Shown one piece after another: positions 10,848 to 21,484 of a DNA stretch of 64,000 nucleotides. The translations under genes were made by a program, and so were the position numbers. Each line of letters opens with the position of its first letter. Position 1 is the stretch's first letter. Source of the stretch: Myotis daubentonii (lineage: Eukaryota; Chordata; Mammalia; Chiroptera; Vespertilionidae); NCBI RefSeq assembly GCF_963259705.1, contig NC_081840.1, positions 114,689,074 through 114,753,073 on the forward strand, written 5' to 3'. Under the pieces are notes generated by a model. The model was not told the origin of the DNA. It saw nothing but the letters and a program-made list of their open reading frames with translations, and did not search any database.

Positions 10848-10913
10848 AAAATGGAGGTTCTGGCCCCAGTGGCCTAATGGATAAGGCATTGACCTCCTAA
10901 AATGGAGGTTCTG
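10848..10913. repeat. Target-site duplication around the tRNA half
   Basis: Identical 15-bp copies lie at 10848-10862 and 10899-10913. Removing one copy and the insert restores an uninterrupted hAT relic ('...ctgttaaaatgg' into 'ttctgattc...'). Confidence 0.9.
10863..10898 (+). pseudogene. Retroposed 5' half of tRNA-Arg(CCT), tailless
   Basis: These 36 bases match the 5' half of mammalian tRNA-Arg(CCT) from the first base through the anticodon, with one clear difference (G to A in the anticodon stem). It includes the acceptor 5' strand, the whole D arm with its 'tggcctaatgg' A box, and the CCT anticodon. The anticodon 3' stem, T arm and CCA end are absent. The insert is bounded by 15-bp direct repeats, 'aaaatggaggttctg', at 10848-10862 and 10899-10913. 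The integration point reads TT|AAAA, the L1 endonuclease preference. There is no poly(A) tail, though up to two A residues of the anticodon loop could be hidden in the repeat. This fits the known class of tailless retropseudogenes and cannot give a functional tRNA. Confidence 0.9.
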
Positions 10914-10917
10914 ATTC

Positions 10918-10959
10918 GGGGGGGGGGGGGGCGGGGGGGCAGGGGGGGCGGCGGGGAGG
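10918..10959 (+). repeat. G-run block with G-quadruplex potential
   Basis: A run of 14 G is followed by two runs of seven G and one of four, separated by one to four bases. That satisfies the usual four-run G-quadruplex pattern on the plus strand. It starts five bases past the tRNA-half target duplication. Confidence 0.8.
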
Positions 10960-11384
10960 CTGAAACTCTGCATTTCTTACAAACTCCCGGGTAACAGAAG
11001 TCCCACTGGTCTAAAAAACAAGAACCTAGAGATTCAATGTAGGCAGAGTTGAGTGGTCAGTCAGCTTGTGTACTGGTAGGTTCCTTTCTGGACCAGCCCC
11101 TTAACCCTCACACCTGCTTAGAAAACTGTTGGCTACTCAGCTTCTGGCTTGGGCAGTGGCTGCTTTCGAAAATCTTCATCAACTCCCTCTGGCCCCAAGT
11201 AGACTTAAAGAATATGATATTTCGCTGTGCCCTGATCACATACCATTATAGTAACACTATAATTTGTGACAGTAGTTTGCCCATCTGTCACTCAGAGGCC
11301 TGGGAACTCTGTAAAAACGGTGCTGAGTCTCCCATTTCTCCATCTCCAAGCCTGACAGGCTCTGTCAGCCGCTAGGCATCATGG

Positions 11385-11835
11385 GGCCTGAGAACTTACC
11401 AGAGTTTGAGACGTAAAAACAAAATTATTGGATCCAAAATATGAAGGGACACTTTGCAATAGAAATTAATAAAATTTTAATGAAACCTCTACAAAACAAA
11501 ATATTACATCAACTTCATTAATGGTTTCATTTAGTATTCATAAAAATCCATAAAATTTTCATTATATTTGAAAACAATGTGTAGGTTAGGTTTTCTCACT
11601 TGACAAAAATTCTAGAGTACCCCATAATTGCTGAGAAATCAAAGCCAACAATAAATCGAATGAATTACTTGCAGCCAAATAATTTCAAAGGCAAAATTAC
11701 AAAAATAATATTTTTAACAGAAAAATATACTTAATATGGGATATGGGTGAATTTCAGTATGTTTAATGTGGTGAGGTGGAGCTTCCAAAACAAGTGTGCT
11801 AGTCTTAGAAAGTCTGAAAACAACCTTTACGTCTG
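11385..11835. other. AT-rich stretch, unassigned
   Basis: About 450 bases of high A+T with no transposon ends and no clear L1 words. It could be a conserved AT-rich element or decayed LINE; I cannot tell which. Confidence 0.3.
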
Positions 11836-11865
11836 GCCTAGGGGAAGCAGGCAATAGATTGCTCT

Positions 11866-11891
11866 TGAATGAATGAGTGAATGAATGAATG
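11866..11891 (+). repeat. (TGAA)n simple repeat
   Basis: About six units of TGAA with one change. Confidence 0.8.
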
Positions 11892-12035
11892 GAAACTCAA
11901 AGTTAATCTGAAAAGTATAAAGGTGGGAAGAAGGAAAAAAAAAAAAGACAGGAGAAATAAATGAAGTGTAAGCCAAAGTTTAAAGACAACAACAGAGGGA
12001 TTTCTTGTTAGCAAGAAACCCACCCTTGGCTTGAA

Positions 12036-12151
12036 GTGGTGAACACACAATACAATATCAGATGATGTATTATAGAATTGTACCCCTGAAACCTATGTGA
12101 TTTTATTCACCAATGTCACCCCAATAAATTCAAGTAAAAGAAAAAAAAAAT
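12036..12151 (+). mobile_element. LINE-1 3' end with A-rich tail
   Basis: 'gatgatgtattatagaattg', 'tacccctgaaacctatgtga' and 'accaatgtcaccccaataaa' form the 3' terminal block of laurasiatherian L1 elements, ending in an A-rich tail. It is severely 5' truncated. The stretch 12152-12600 after it is unassigned. Confidence 0.75.
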
Positions 12152-12602
12152 CCATCAAATCCCAACTGATAGAGACAGGCGATATCGCCCCCTACTGGCT
12201 GGAGGAGTTCTGTATTGTCCACAAACACTGGCTTCATTTATTGATCTGTCATTGTTGCTTCTCCAACGCCAAGAACATCAAAGCCCCTTGGAATTCCTCA
12301 AAAAGAGAAATCAGTGTTCCCTGAGGATCAAACTCTCTCAGGGAAGGGGGCTTGAAAGGAGCTTTATAACTGCCTCAGTGTCAGACATCCAGAAATGGAT
12401 CCAAACCCATCTTGAACCGATTTCTACCTTTGTCCTGAACCACCTCTTGGTTAACATGTTCCATATGTTTCTTTCTCTGATGAAAAATAGGCTTTACTTT
12501 TATTTCAAAGAGCATCATTGAAAAGTCTGGGGAACGGGACTTTGTTCTAAGACAAGCAAGATTTGGGGAATTCTTCTAAGGAAGCAATCAGAGATAAACA
12601 GA

Positions 12603-12790
12603 AAGATTTACATACAAGATGTTCACTGCAGCATTATTTATAATAGTGAAAGATTAGAAACAACTTAAGTGCCCAACAACAAGGGGCTAGTTAAATAAAT
12701 TATGGTCTACCTATATAATAGGCGACTACACAGCTAATAAAAGTCATGTTTTTTAAGATTATTTTATAGAAATATCCGAACTTTAGTAAG
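12603..12790 (+). mobile_element. LINE-1 3' region fragment
   Basis: 'atgttcactgcagcattatt', 'ataatagtgaaagattagaa' and 'gttaaataaattatggtcta' are hallmark L1M words. The piece is old and truncated on both sides. Confidence 0.8.
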
Positions 12791-12829
12791 CTTTTCCTAG
12801 ATCCCAGGTTAATTGTCTGAGATATGCAT

Positions 12830-12965
12830 GTTTTATTCATTTCTTACCACAACAGCCCTATGGAGAAAATACTCTTTATATTATCTCCACTTGTCACATG
12901 AGGAAATGGAAGCACAGACAAGCCAAGGTCACACAGCTGGGGGTGTGCATTGAACTGGCACCCCA
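12830..12965 (-). repeat. MIR SINE
   Basis: 'atctccacttgtcacatgag', 'gaaatggaagcacagacaag' and 'ccaaggtcacacagctggg' are the MIR core in reverse complement. No feature is seen at 12966-13430. Confidence 0.8.
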
Positions 12966-13434
12966 AGAGGCACTGTAATGCATTGCATGATGCTGCCTTT
13001 CTCTAATGGAGCTGCACTAAAATTCTGAGCCTTGGGAGTAAGGGAGGGAGAGGTGAATTCCTTCTTAGATTGACTGCAAGATATAATGAAGAAAGGTGGG
13101 TCTGAACTGCACCCTGAGGAGTGAGGAGGTCTTGGCAAGGCAGTTCTAGCAAGGAGTTTGAATAGAGGAGAAAAGAGTCCAAGTGAAATCCCAGGTGGCA
13201 ACACTCAGGGGAGTTCAGAAAATACTGTGGAGGCAGGGATGGCTAGCATATCAGATGCACTAGAATTATCCACTGAAAACCAACAAATTAACCACAAGGG
13301 ACTGAACGGAGGCCCTGCAATGTGTGCGAAAGCAGGGACAGTGATAATCAAAACTGTTAATATTAGTGAGTCCACCCAGACACCATGCTGAGTGCCCTCT
13401 CCGGGTGTCTCATTACATCCTGAGGGCCTCAACC

Positions 13435-13570
13435 TCTCTGGGCTTTCATTCTTCCCATTTCACAGGTGGGAAAACTGAGACTTGGCAACTTTTAAGTAAT
13501 TTGCCTGCGATCTTGTCTGGTCAGTAACACTGCCTGAAGTTGAACTGAATGGTGCAGAGATCGCATGCTT
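13435..13570 (-). repeat. MIR SINE
   Basis: 'cccatttcacaggtgggaaa' followed by 'actgagacttggcaac' is MIR in reverse. Confidence 0.7.
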
Positions 13571-13574
13571 AACC

Positions 13575-14985
13575 ACTTAGTGACAACCGCTCTGCTGGGG
13601 GGTGGAATTCCACAGGCAGGGATAGGAGCCCACGATCACCCCCATCAGTCAGTGCTGTGTTCTGCACCATCAGCTACAGCTGGTCTCCTCTGCTCTTCAG
13701 GGAAGCCCTTCTCTGTGAAAATTATTGCAGAGCCTCCTGGGTTTATGGGAACCCCTGAGGAAGCTCAGCTTCTGGCAACACGTGAGAAGGAAAAGGGGAA
13801 GACTCCTCAGCATTTGGGAAAACAAATAGCTTCCTCTGGTCCTTCACGCTGATGCTGTGTAAAGTCCGAGAAGAATCTGAAACCCAGGAACATGGCAGCC
13901 CCACCCAGAAGGACCGGGCCCTCCTCAGCCAGGCTGCCGAACTCTGCTGCTTGGCCTCCAGCCCCTGCGACTCAGCAGCTTCCTCCAAAAGCCGCCACCT
14001 CCCAGCTGGGCTCTGAAGCTGCTCCCCGGCCCTGCAGCAGAGTGGCCCAGCCCCCAATTCCTCTACTCACCACCCCAAAAACAAGGCCCTCTCAGACTTC
14101 TCTGAATTCCCTGTCCACAAGTAGCATACATGTAGATTTTCTGAGTTTTACTTTCACTGTCTCTGTCTTCTTTCCTGAAGAGGTAAATGCAGGTCCCTGC
14201 GGATTCCAGCTACTGTGCATCTTGAGGGCAGGCTCCTCCAGGTCAGGGCCTACATAGAATAGACAGCCTTTGGGGGCCAATTGAGCACCCACTTCCCTAA
14301 GAACCACCCCCCAACATAGCCACAGGATGGGCTCTGCAGCCATGTTGTGTAGGAGACACCCCCTTTCTTGTCCACAGTACGGGGGCTGCCAATCTGACAC
14401 CTGAGCTCTTCCCCTCCACCAGCAGTTAGCAGCAGGATGGAGATTCACATTTGGCGGTGGGAAGCAGGAGCCAGGGGCGGTTGAGTGCTCCCTCTAACAG
14501 AGAACTGACCGGAAGACAGAGGAGAAAGAGGAAGAGAAGCTGTGAGAGAGGGAAGAGCAGCCACAGGCATGCATGACTTTGCAGTTCCTGATTCTAGTTC
14601 CTCAGAGGCGAGGCTGAATTTTTCACCCTTGGGTTTTGTGAAATACCACCCTATCCTTCCCAAGAGATCATCAATTTGAGCAAAAAGCTGCTGCTTGTAG
14701 CCAAATGAGCACCAGCTAGCATAGCCCCAAGGAGACCACCAAGGCTGGAGGGGGCCTAGAGGGCTGGCCTGGAAGGAGAGCTTTCACAGCCTGGGCCCTG
14801 TCCCCTCTGGAGCCAGGGAGGGCTGTGTGGGGAAGGCTGCCTGCCCATCCCTGGAAGCTCAATGACACTCCAGACTTGCTGTGTGGTGGGCATGACCTCA
14901 GATAAGTGTCTTTCATGTTGGCATCTAGCTCTCTGCAACCTGCCTCCCTTGGCCCATTCACTATTACCATGCTGGTGGCAGAGCC
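13575..14985. other. Unassigned GC-richer stretch
   Basis: About 1.4 kb without recognised repeats. Several overlapping open frames of 70-120 codons on both strands (13565-14448) follow from low stop density in GC-rich DNA and share no recognisable domain. No CpG island is evident. Confidence 0.35.
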
Positions 14986-15445
14986 TGATTAATCCTATCT
15001 TCTGTGTTTATAAATCTTAAATGGCTCCCCGCTGCATACAGGATAAAGTCCTAGTTCCCTTACATAGTGCCCAAGTTCACTGTCTACCTTCCGTAGCCTC
15101 ATCACTCCCCATTTCAGGTTTTGTGCCTTAGTTGGATAGAATTGCCCTTTGCTTTCACCGCCTATGTCCTATGTCCACTCTGTTCCCTCTGCCTACCATT
15201 CCCTGTGCTTCCTTCTTTGTCTTGCTAACTTCCATTTGTCAGGACGGCTCCCAGTTCTGCACACAGTGCTTCCAGGAAACTCTAACTTCCTAGGCTGGGC
15301 AAATGGTTCCTCCCTGGGCTTCCACGTGTCCTGGCCTCGGTTAGCCTATCATTACTCAGACCGAGCTGCATTGCAATTGGCTGCCTTTTACTTTCCACCA
15401 CACTGTGGACTTCACAAGGGCTGAGATCACAACTTATTCTCTGGG
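14985..15445 (+). repeat. L2 LINE 3' fragment
   Basis: 'ttaaatggctccccgctgca', 'taaagtcctagttccctt' and 'ccattccctgtgcttcc' follow the L2 3' order. Confidence 0.7.
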
Positions 15446-15499
15446 TCTACCCACCCTATTTTCTGGCTAGGCTTCCCAACACAGACATAGATTTCTAAG

Positions 15500-15665
15500 A
15501 AAATGCTCACCTGTCTCTATTTTAGAGATGATAGAACTGAGGCTCAGGCAGGTTTACAGTGACCCAGTGACCCAAGGTCACAGAGCTAGGGAGGGCCGGG
15601 GCAGGAATTAGAAGCCAGAACTGTCTGCTGCAAACCCTGTGCTTTTCCCACTGTGCCCACTAGTA
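15500..15665 (-). repeat. MIR SINE
   Basis: 'agatgatagaactgaggctc' and 'acccaaggtcacagagctag' then 'gtgcttttcccactgtgccc' give MIR in reverse. Confidence 0.8.
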
Positions 15666-15829
15666 AACAGGCCAACTGCCTTGGCCCTGCTCTCTGTTGA
15701 CACTGTGATGAGTTCACTTAAACATGTGTATCCCATTGAGGGCCATTGACTTTTCTGAGCTCTAATAAGACTTCCAATTGGCACCCTGGGACCAAAGTTT
15801 AGGCTGCCATGATTCACTGATGCCCTCGT

Positions 15830-16155
15830 GTGGGCAGGTTTCACACCTCCGTGCCTTTGTGCCTGTTGTTCCTTCTGCCCAGGTTCCCTGTGAGGATTCT
15901 GTTCCTTGTTCTTGCTCTTTCATCAAGACCCACCTCAAGTGTCGCCTTCTATCTGAACTTTCCAGGAGCATTCCTGGGCTTGCTGCTCATTGCCTCCTTG
16001 CCGTGTGCCCGTTGAACCCCTCCGTTTCTGTGACAATCCCTGGCTACCAAGCTGAGCTTCATACCTACGTATTTGCTCATGCCTCTCCCCTAGTAGACTG
16101 ACTAGTACATGATTCAGCTCCTCACCTAGAACCTGGTTTATAATAGGTGCTTAAT
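15830..16155 (+). repeat. L2 LINE 3' fragment
   Basis: 'cgtgcctttgtgcctgttgt', 'ccttctgcccaggttccc', 'acccacctcaagtgtcgcct' and 'ataataggtgcttaatta' mark the L2 3' end. It is one of the clearer L2 copies here. Confidence 0.75.
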
Positions 16156-16159
16156 TAAG

Positions 16160-17435
16160 GTGCATTGGAAAGAAAAGGGAGGGAAGGACAATGCTTGCAA
16201 AGCACTCAGATAAAAGATCAGATCGAAGGAGACACATTGAGAAAGCACACAAGTCCCATGAGGAGGAAAGAAGACCCAACCCCGCTTGATTCCTTTGCAG
16301 CTTCTAGCAAAGGCCTGGGGCCATAGTAAAGAATCAGCGAGCATTTTCTAACCAAATTCTATGAACCATAGCTTTCTTGTGTATTCGTGCTTATATTTAC
16401 AAAGCACTTTTCACTCATTGCCTTGATTTTCACAATAGTCATGAGAACCCATAAAGTTTTTCAAAAACTTTGCATGGAGGAGCCATTAGAATCAGCATCT
16501 AATCCCAAGCCTTACCTGGTAGCAGCCTATCTCATAGGGTGTACCTGTGCCTGAGGTTAGAGACCTGTTGCCCAGACATATCTACCAGTATACATGTGCT
16601 TTAACCGTGTGCTGCTATATCCGTTACAGACACCCTTGTCCACTCATGGTTCACACACATCATGTTTACAGGATGCTTAGGAGGACAGTGAGTCCTCGGC
16701 CAAGACATGGTCACTTGCTCCCAAGATCAATGGCCCCAATCAGATAGCTCAGTCACCCCCACCTTGTAATTCTGTCTTGCAATTCCTTCCCCTCCTCAGC
16801 CTCTGGCCACGGCGGAGGTTTCATGCCTTCTGAGCCCTTTGCACCCAGGGCACAGTGCCAGCTCCTCTCCGATGTTGGCATGGCCAGCACCACATCCGTT
16901 TTGCCTTACTTCTTAATTAGGCCTCCACAGTGCGGCTCAGGCTATCACCCCAGTCCCTCTGGCTTCAATGACCATATCTACCCTGCTGAGCCACCCCGTC
17001 GGTAATGTGAGGTCCGCTGCAGAGGCCTGCCAAAGAGACAAAGATGGGGTCCCCGGGAGGCCTGCCTTTGCCAGGGCCAGTGTCAAGGCTAGGGAAACAA
17101 GGCGGGGTGGAGTGGAGGGTTGAGGCCCAGAGGCGTGCAGACATCCCCAGGGTGGGTTGGAGGACCACTCCCCCAGATCAAGTCCAGCTTGTCCCCTAGC
17201 CGCCACTGAGCAAAGAAACAGTAATGCCCGAAGCATCCAGCCCTCTTTCTATAGCTTCGCGTAGAACTTACTGACTTCAGAGTTCCCCTTCCCACACAGG
17301 GAAGGCGTAACATGACAAAGCTCAGAGGCTGCCACCTCACAGCTCCCAGCCCTCCAGCATCACAGAGGTTATCCTGCCGGCAACTGTCTCTTCTTTCGAG
17401 AAACTGGAGGGACTGCCAGCAGAGGGGGAGGTACT
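16160..17435. other. Unassigned stretch with one possible MIR
   Basis: 'acaaagcacttttcactcat' near 16398 hints at a MIR 3' end. The rest (16470-17435) has no repeat signature and no exon I can support. Confidence 0.35.
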
Positions 17436-17439
17436 GGCC

Positions 17440-17535
17440 AGTTTAGACCTGAGTTTGGAGCCAGGTCTAATTGCTGAGTTTCCTTGGGCAAGTGGCCCCA
17501 TCCCTCTGGGCTCCAGGTGCCTCCCCTCACAGGGA
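17440..17535 (+). repeat. MIR SINE fragment
   Basis: 'tgagtttccttgggcaagtg' followed by 'tctgggctccaggtgcct' is a partial MIR. Confidence 0.55.
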
Positions 17536-17704
17536 GGGTGACAGTTGCGTTGACCCATCCCTTCCTCTTTTCTTCTAGTCCCCAAAATAGCCAGGGCACT
17601 GGAAGAAAATCACAGTTATGGGGTGGGGATAAGTGTAGGAAATGGACAGTAAAGGTTCCTCCCTTTCTGCAAACATAACAAAACAATAACCAAAATAGCA
17701 GGAT

Positions 17705-17930
17705 TTCTAGTTAGTGAGTGCCTGATCTGTGCCAGGCACCATGCTAGCATGTGTATGGCAATGCTAACAGGTGGATATTATTATTGTTCCCATTTTAAAG
17801 ATGGAAAGCGACGTGCAGAAAAGTTCTGCATTTTGTCTATAGCCAGACACACAGCTAGAAAGGGATAGAAGCAAGATTTGAACCTGGGCACTCTGTCTGC
17901 AGAGCAAGGACACTTTAGAACTCCATTCTT
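17705..17930 (-). repeat. MIR SINE, nearly full length
   Basis: From 'gagtgcctgatctgtgccag' through 'cccattttaaagatggaaag' to 'caagatttgaacctgggcac', all blocks of MIR are present in reverse order. Confidence 0.85.
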
Positions 17931-17964
17931 TGGTGCATCAGTCTGACCGGCTCGGCCTTCCCTT

Positions 17965-18455
17965 CCCCAGAGGACATTTATAAAGTTTGATCACATACTT
18001 GGGCACAAAGAAAAAAAGATTTTTAACTTAAAATTAGAGATTTTATAGGCCACAAGCTATTAGTATAATCCAACAATTTAAAATAAAAAATAATAATGTA
18101 TCTGAAAGTATTCTTAACTACTTGGAAATGAATAAATACTTCTAGATGACCCCTGGATCAAAGGAAATATTAAAACTGAAATTAAAAAGCATCTAGAAAC
18201 AGATGAAAAGGGGGACATTTTATTTCAAAACCTATGGGGTCCATAGAAAAGCTCAAAGCAGGGGAAAATGTTTGGCCTGAAACACTTTCATTATTAAAGA
18301 AGAAAGCCTAAAAATAAAACAGCTAAACATACATCATGAGAAATTAGAAAACCAGCAAACAAAAAGAAAGTATGAAATGGAAATTAATCAGTAGCTGAAA
18401 TTAATAACACAGAAATAAGAGAAAGGAAAAAATATAGATTCTTTGAAACCAGAAT
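17965..18455 (+). mobile_element. LINE-1 ORF2 internal fragment
   Basis: 'ctacttggaaatgaataaat', 'cctggatcaaaggaaatatt' and 'gattctttgaaaccagaatt' correspond in order to the region before the reverse transcriptase core of L1 ORF2. The frame is destroyed by many changes. Confidence 0.75.
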
Positions 18456-18860
18456 TGGCTACCACGACTGGGCAAGAGGCCTAGGATCCATGAGCAGGTC
18501 CAGTGCTGGCCCCACCTGTCAGTGACCCGGCTCAGGTCTCTTGACCCCTGGGCTACTGGCTTCCTTCCCCCTGAATATCTCATTACCTAATCTGGAGATT
18601 TGAATACCCAACCTTGGATTCTTTAGCATTTCCGCCCAGAAATAAAGCTCCTCCGTTTGGGCTTATTAGGCAAAGGAGTCCGTTTTGTGTTTTTCAGCAA
18701 TGAAAGCTGCTGTGGTTTTGTTTTCTCTCTGTTGCCAGGAGTCAGGAGGAAGTCTGTGGTTAGACATCTTCGGGTGGAGACTACACAAACACAGCGGCTA
18801 GAAATGAGCTCTCAGAATCAGCTCTCGCAGCCCAGTGAATGGCTAATGACACTGAACAAA

Positions 18861-18937
18861 TGGAAAGGAGGGGGGAGGGGGGAAGGGGGGAAGGAGAGAG
18901 AGAGAAATAAAAGGAGAGAGGGGGAGAGGGAGAGAGC
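18861..18937 (+). repeat. GA-rich low-complexity tract
   Basis: A purine tract made of GGGA and GAGA units; it produces artificial basic/acidic open frames on both strands. Confidence 0.85.
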
Positions 18938-19104
18938 TGAGCCTCTATCTGCTTGGCCTTCAGACCTGCAGCAGCACTCACCTCCCTCTTGTCCTTCGGC
19001 TTGCCTCTGTTTCCCATTCTGACAGTAGAATACTGTGGCTTCACCTTTTCTTCAAAGGTTGAGGCAACCCAGTGTACTTTCACTCAAATTCAGAAATTGA
19101 ACTG

Positions 19105-19269
19105 AAAAGATTCCCATGATTCAGTGCCCATCTCAGTGTTGGAGCTGTGGCAGGCACTGCCAGCTGCCACCCACTATGAATCCCAACTTTTCTTTCTTTT
19201 CCTTCAAAGCCCTGCCTATATTCAGGGTGGTAGAGAGATTCAAATATCCAGCCCCCCATGTATCTAGAG
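19105..19269 (+). repeat. Old LTR (MaLR type), 5' piece
   Basis: This and 19493-19815 are two halves of one element split by a hAT insertion. The second half ends with 'ttaagccactgcag', the characteristic MaLR 3' block. Confidence 0.5.
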
Positions 19270-19484
19270 CAGGGGTGGGCAAACTTTTTGACTCGAGGGC
19301 CACAGTGGGTTCTTAAACTGGACCGGAGGGCCGGAACAAAAGCATGGATGGAGTGTTTGTGTGAACTAATATAAATTCAAAGTAAACATCATTACATAAA
19401 AGGGTACGGTCTTTTCTTTTTTCTAGTTTTATTCATTTCAAACGGGCCATATCTGGCCTGCGGGCCGTAGTTTGCCCACGGCTG
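19270..19484 (+). mobile_element. Non-autonomous hAT element, 215 bp
   Basis: The termini 'caggggtgggcaaactt' and 'agtttgcccacggctg' are imperfect inverted repeats of about 15 bp. An exact 8-bp target duplication, 'atctagag', lies at 19262-19269 and 19485-19492, diagnostic of hAT insertion. It inserted in an old LTR. The first ~98 bp and last ~44 bp match the element at 33389-33623, but the core differs. No transposase is encoded. Confidence 0.95.
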
Positions 19485-19492
19485 ATCTAGAG

Positions 19493-19815
19493 GCTGGCCA
19501 TTTGATTATAGTTCTGGCCAATGAGCTACTGCATTGCTAATAAAACTTTTGCATTCCTCATCTTGGAGCCAACTCTCCTGCCTTCTTCCTTCTTTTTCCT
19601 GCTTAGAACTTGAACACAAGACCTGGACATGCAGCAGCCATCTGTGTTCATCGGGTTGCTTCATGAGGATGAAACTGCAGCAGAAAAACAGAGACCAGGC
19701 TCTCAAGGACATTGCTGCACCGCAGTGCCCACGTGGAGTCCTCTGAGCTGAGGAGAAGCTGTGGCTGTTAAGCCACTGCAGCTGCTCCTCTCTTATCTGT
19801 GGCTGAAGGCATTCC
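19493..19815 (+). repeat. Old LTR (MaLR type), 3' piece
   Basis: 'ccaatgagctactgcattgc' and, near the end, 'ggctgttaagccactgcagc' support an MLT1-like LTR interrupted by the hAT copy. Confidence 0.55.
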
Positions 19816-19884
19816 TACTTGAAATGAGAACCTTGGCTTTTTAAGGTTTTCAGAATATTTCACCCAATCCTCTCACTAGGTCCT

Positions 19885-20010
19885 CCCCGAAATTCTCCAG
19901 AGTGAACCAATGTTTCTCCTCCCATTTTCAGATGAGAAAACTGAAGTTCCACAGACCTGAAGAGGGTCAGACAGAGTCAGGGCCTGAACCCCAGGACTCC
20001 ACCCCGACTC
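19885..20010 (-). repeat. MIR SINE
   Basis: 'cccattttcagatgagaaaa' and 'ctgaagttccacagacctga' are MIR in reverse. Confidence 0.7.
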
Positions 20011-20178
20011 CACTGCTTTTCCCAAGAAAGCCCCCCTGCCTGTATACAGTTCAGAGCTGTCCTCTCCTTGCAGGACCCCAACACAATGTCACATTCAGAG
20101 AATGGAAGTTACGCGGGAACCCAGGAGTGTGTGAACTGACTTCAGTACCGGCAGTACACATGTTCTTTTATTATGAAA

Positions 20179-20439
20179 CTAGAGGCCTGATGCATGAAAA
20201 TTCATGCAAGAGTAGGCCTTCCTTCCCCCAGCTGCCAGTACCGGCTTCCCTCCAGCACCCGAGACCCAGGCTTCCCTTCTCCAGCACCCAAGACCCAGGC
20301 TTCCCTCCTCCAGCCGCCGGCAGGCACCTAGGACCCAGGCTGGCTTCCCCCCAGCCCCAGCTTCGTCAGGAAGGACATCCAGAATGACATCCGAAAGATG
20401 TCTGGTCTAATTAGCATATTACCCTTTTATTATTATAGA
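20179..20439 (-). mobile_element. Non-autonomous Helitron (HeliBat type)
   Basis: In plus-strand reading it runs from CTAG (20179-20182) to GA (20438-20439), so the element lies on the minus strand, starting TC and ending CTAG. The flanks are A (20178) and T (20440), as required. A perfect hairpin 'tgcatgaa...ttcatgca' lies at 20191-20208, close to the CTAG end. The core repeats the words 'gacccaggcttccc' about every 30 bp (20268-20345), a small internal tandem array. Confidence 0.9.
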
Positions 20440-20444
20440 TATGT

Positions 20445-20560
20445 CACTTTGAGGCACAGGATCTGGGTTCTAGTCTTAGATCTCCCCTTTACTTGCTATG
20501 TGCCCTTGGGGAAAATAATCTGACAATCTGCCTGCCCATCTATACAATCAGTAGGCAGCT
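20445..20560 (+). repeat. MIR SINE
   Basis: 'ctgggttctagtcttagatc' and 'ttgctatgtgcccttgggg' follow MIR order. The stretch 20561-20985 holds nothing I recognise. Confidence 0.65.
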
Positions 20561-20989
20561 CTTCTCCTCCTGGGGCTATCAGAATGAACTCAGAGGTCTA
20601 TGATGATGTATAATGCACGACAATAAGCTCAGAGTTAGCGATCTCTGAGCACTCAGGATATTCGGGGGTATACTTCGTGCATGATGGTCCTTATTATGGA
20701 GTTGTTATCACGACTTCGGTCTATCTCAAAGCTGTGACGCCTCCCTCAGTTCAGCCCTCTTTGTGGCTTCACAGACTTTTGTGACCATTCGTCACCATTT
20801 GTCAACATCAGGAGAGCCAAGAACATTGACCTCATGAGACTATGCCTTTAAGAAAGGATAATGTCAGTGTTACAACGTTTATTTGCTCATTAAACCAGGC
20901 TATTTTATCTCATAAATTCTTTACTTTCTTAGTGATCAAAATATATCCATTCATCCATTTTCAAAAAAATAATTAGACTCTATGTTGAG

Positions 20990-21220
20990 TCTGAGGGTTG
21001 GATGGGACTTAATAGTCATCTGGTCCATTCTGCCCCTCCCAGTCCAACCCTTCTCCATTCAGGAGGACCAACTCATCATCATGCTCCCCTCTCCCCCAAA
21101 TCCCTGATGGACATCTAATATCCATTTTCTCACCCTACAGACAAAGCATTTACTGGTATTGCCTTCCAAGGCAGTCCATTTCACCTCTGAGCATACTGTT
21201 AGAATGTTCTTTCTCCAACA
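20990..21220 (+). repeat. CR1/L3 LINE 3' fragment
   Basis: 'gggacttaatagtcatctgg', 'ttccaaggcagtccattt' and 'ctgttagaatgttctttct' follow the L3/CR1 3' order. It is old. Confidence 0.55.
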
Positions 21221-21484
21221 GATATTCCTTTGCAGACATAAGGATGTGTTATTGGCAAATCTCTAAGACTGTGCTCACTTGACTGTGTAGGATGGTGACT
21301 GGCAGAGTCAGTGGGGGATGAAGGAGCCCATGTGAGGTCTTTCCAAACAGAAAGTACCTTCTGTGCTAGATGAGATGGCAATGACAGAAAGCATCAATCA
21401 GCTGCTCTGGGTGGCTTTTTTCTTCATCAAATTAAAGAACTCAAGAATATCAATTATTCAGTTAATTCTGACATGCTGGGTATT

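Larger units (their letters stand above)
10835..11025. mobile_element. hAT-Charlie relic hosting a tRNA-half insertion
   Basis: 'aatggaggttctgattc' and, after a G-rich block, 'aaactctgcatttcttacaa' and 'actcccgggtaac' resemble the middle of MER5/MER20-type hAT-Charlie relics. The relic is interrupted by the tRNA-half insert at 10863-10898 and by the G-run at 10918-10959. Confidence 0.5.

Noticed and set aside
10863..10898. A functional tRNA gene
   Set aside because: The sequence stops at the anticodon; the T arm, B box and acceptor 3' strand are absent.
12710..12725. 'ctatataatagg' resembling a Helitron 5' end
   Set aside because: It lies within L1 3' sequence and has no CTAG partner or hairpin downstream.
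20268..20345. Regularly spaced repeats that might suggest a CRISPR array
   Set aside because: Only about three imperfect units inside a eukaryotic Helitron; CRISPR arrays do not occur in such genomes.
19902..20387. 161-codon plus-strand open frame
   Set aside because: It crosses a MIR and most of a minus-strand Helitron; the Pro-rich tail is translated Helitron core.
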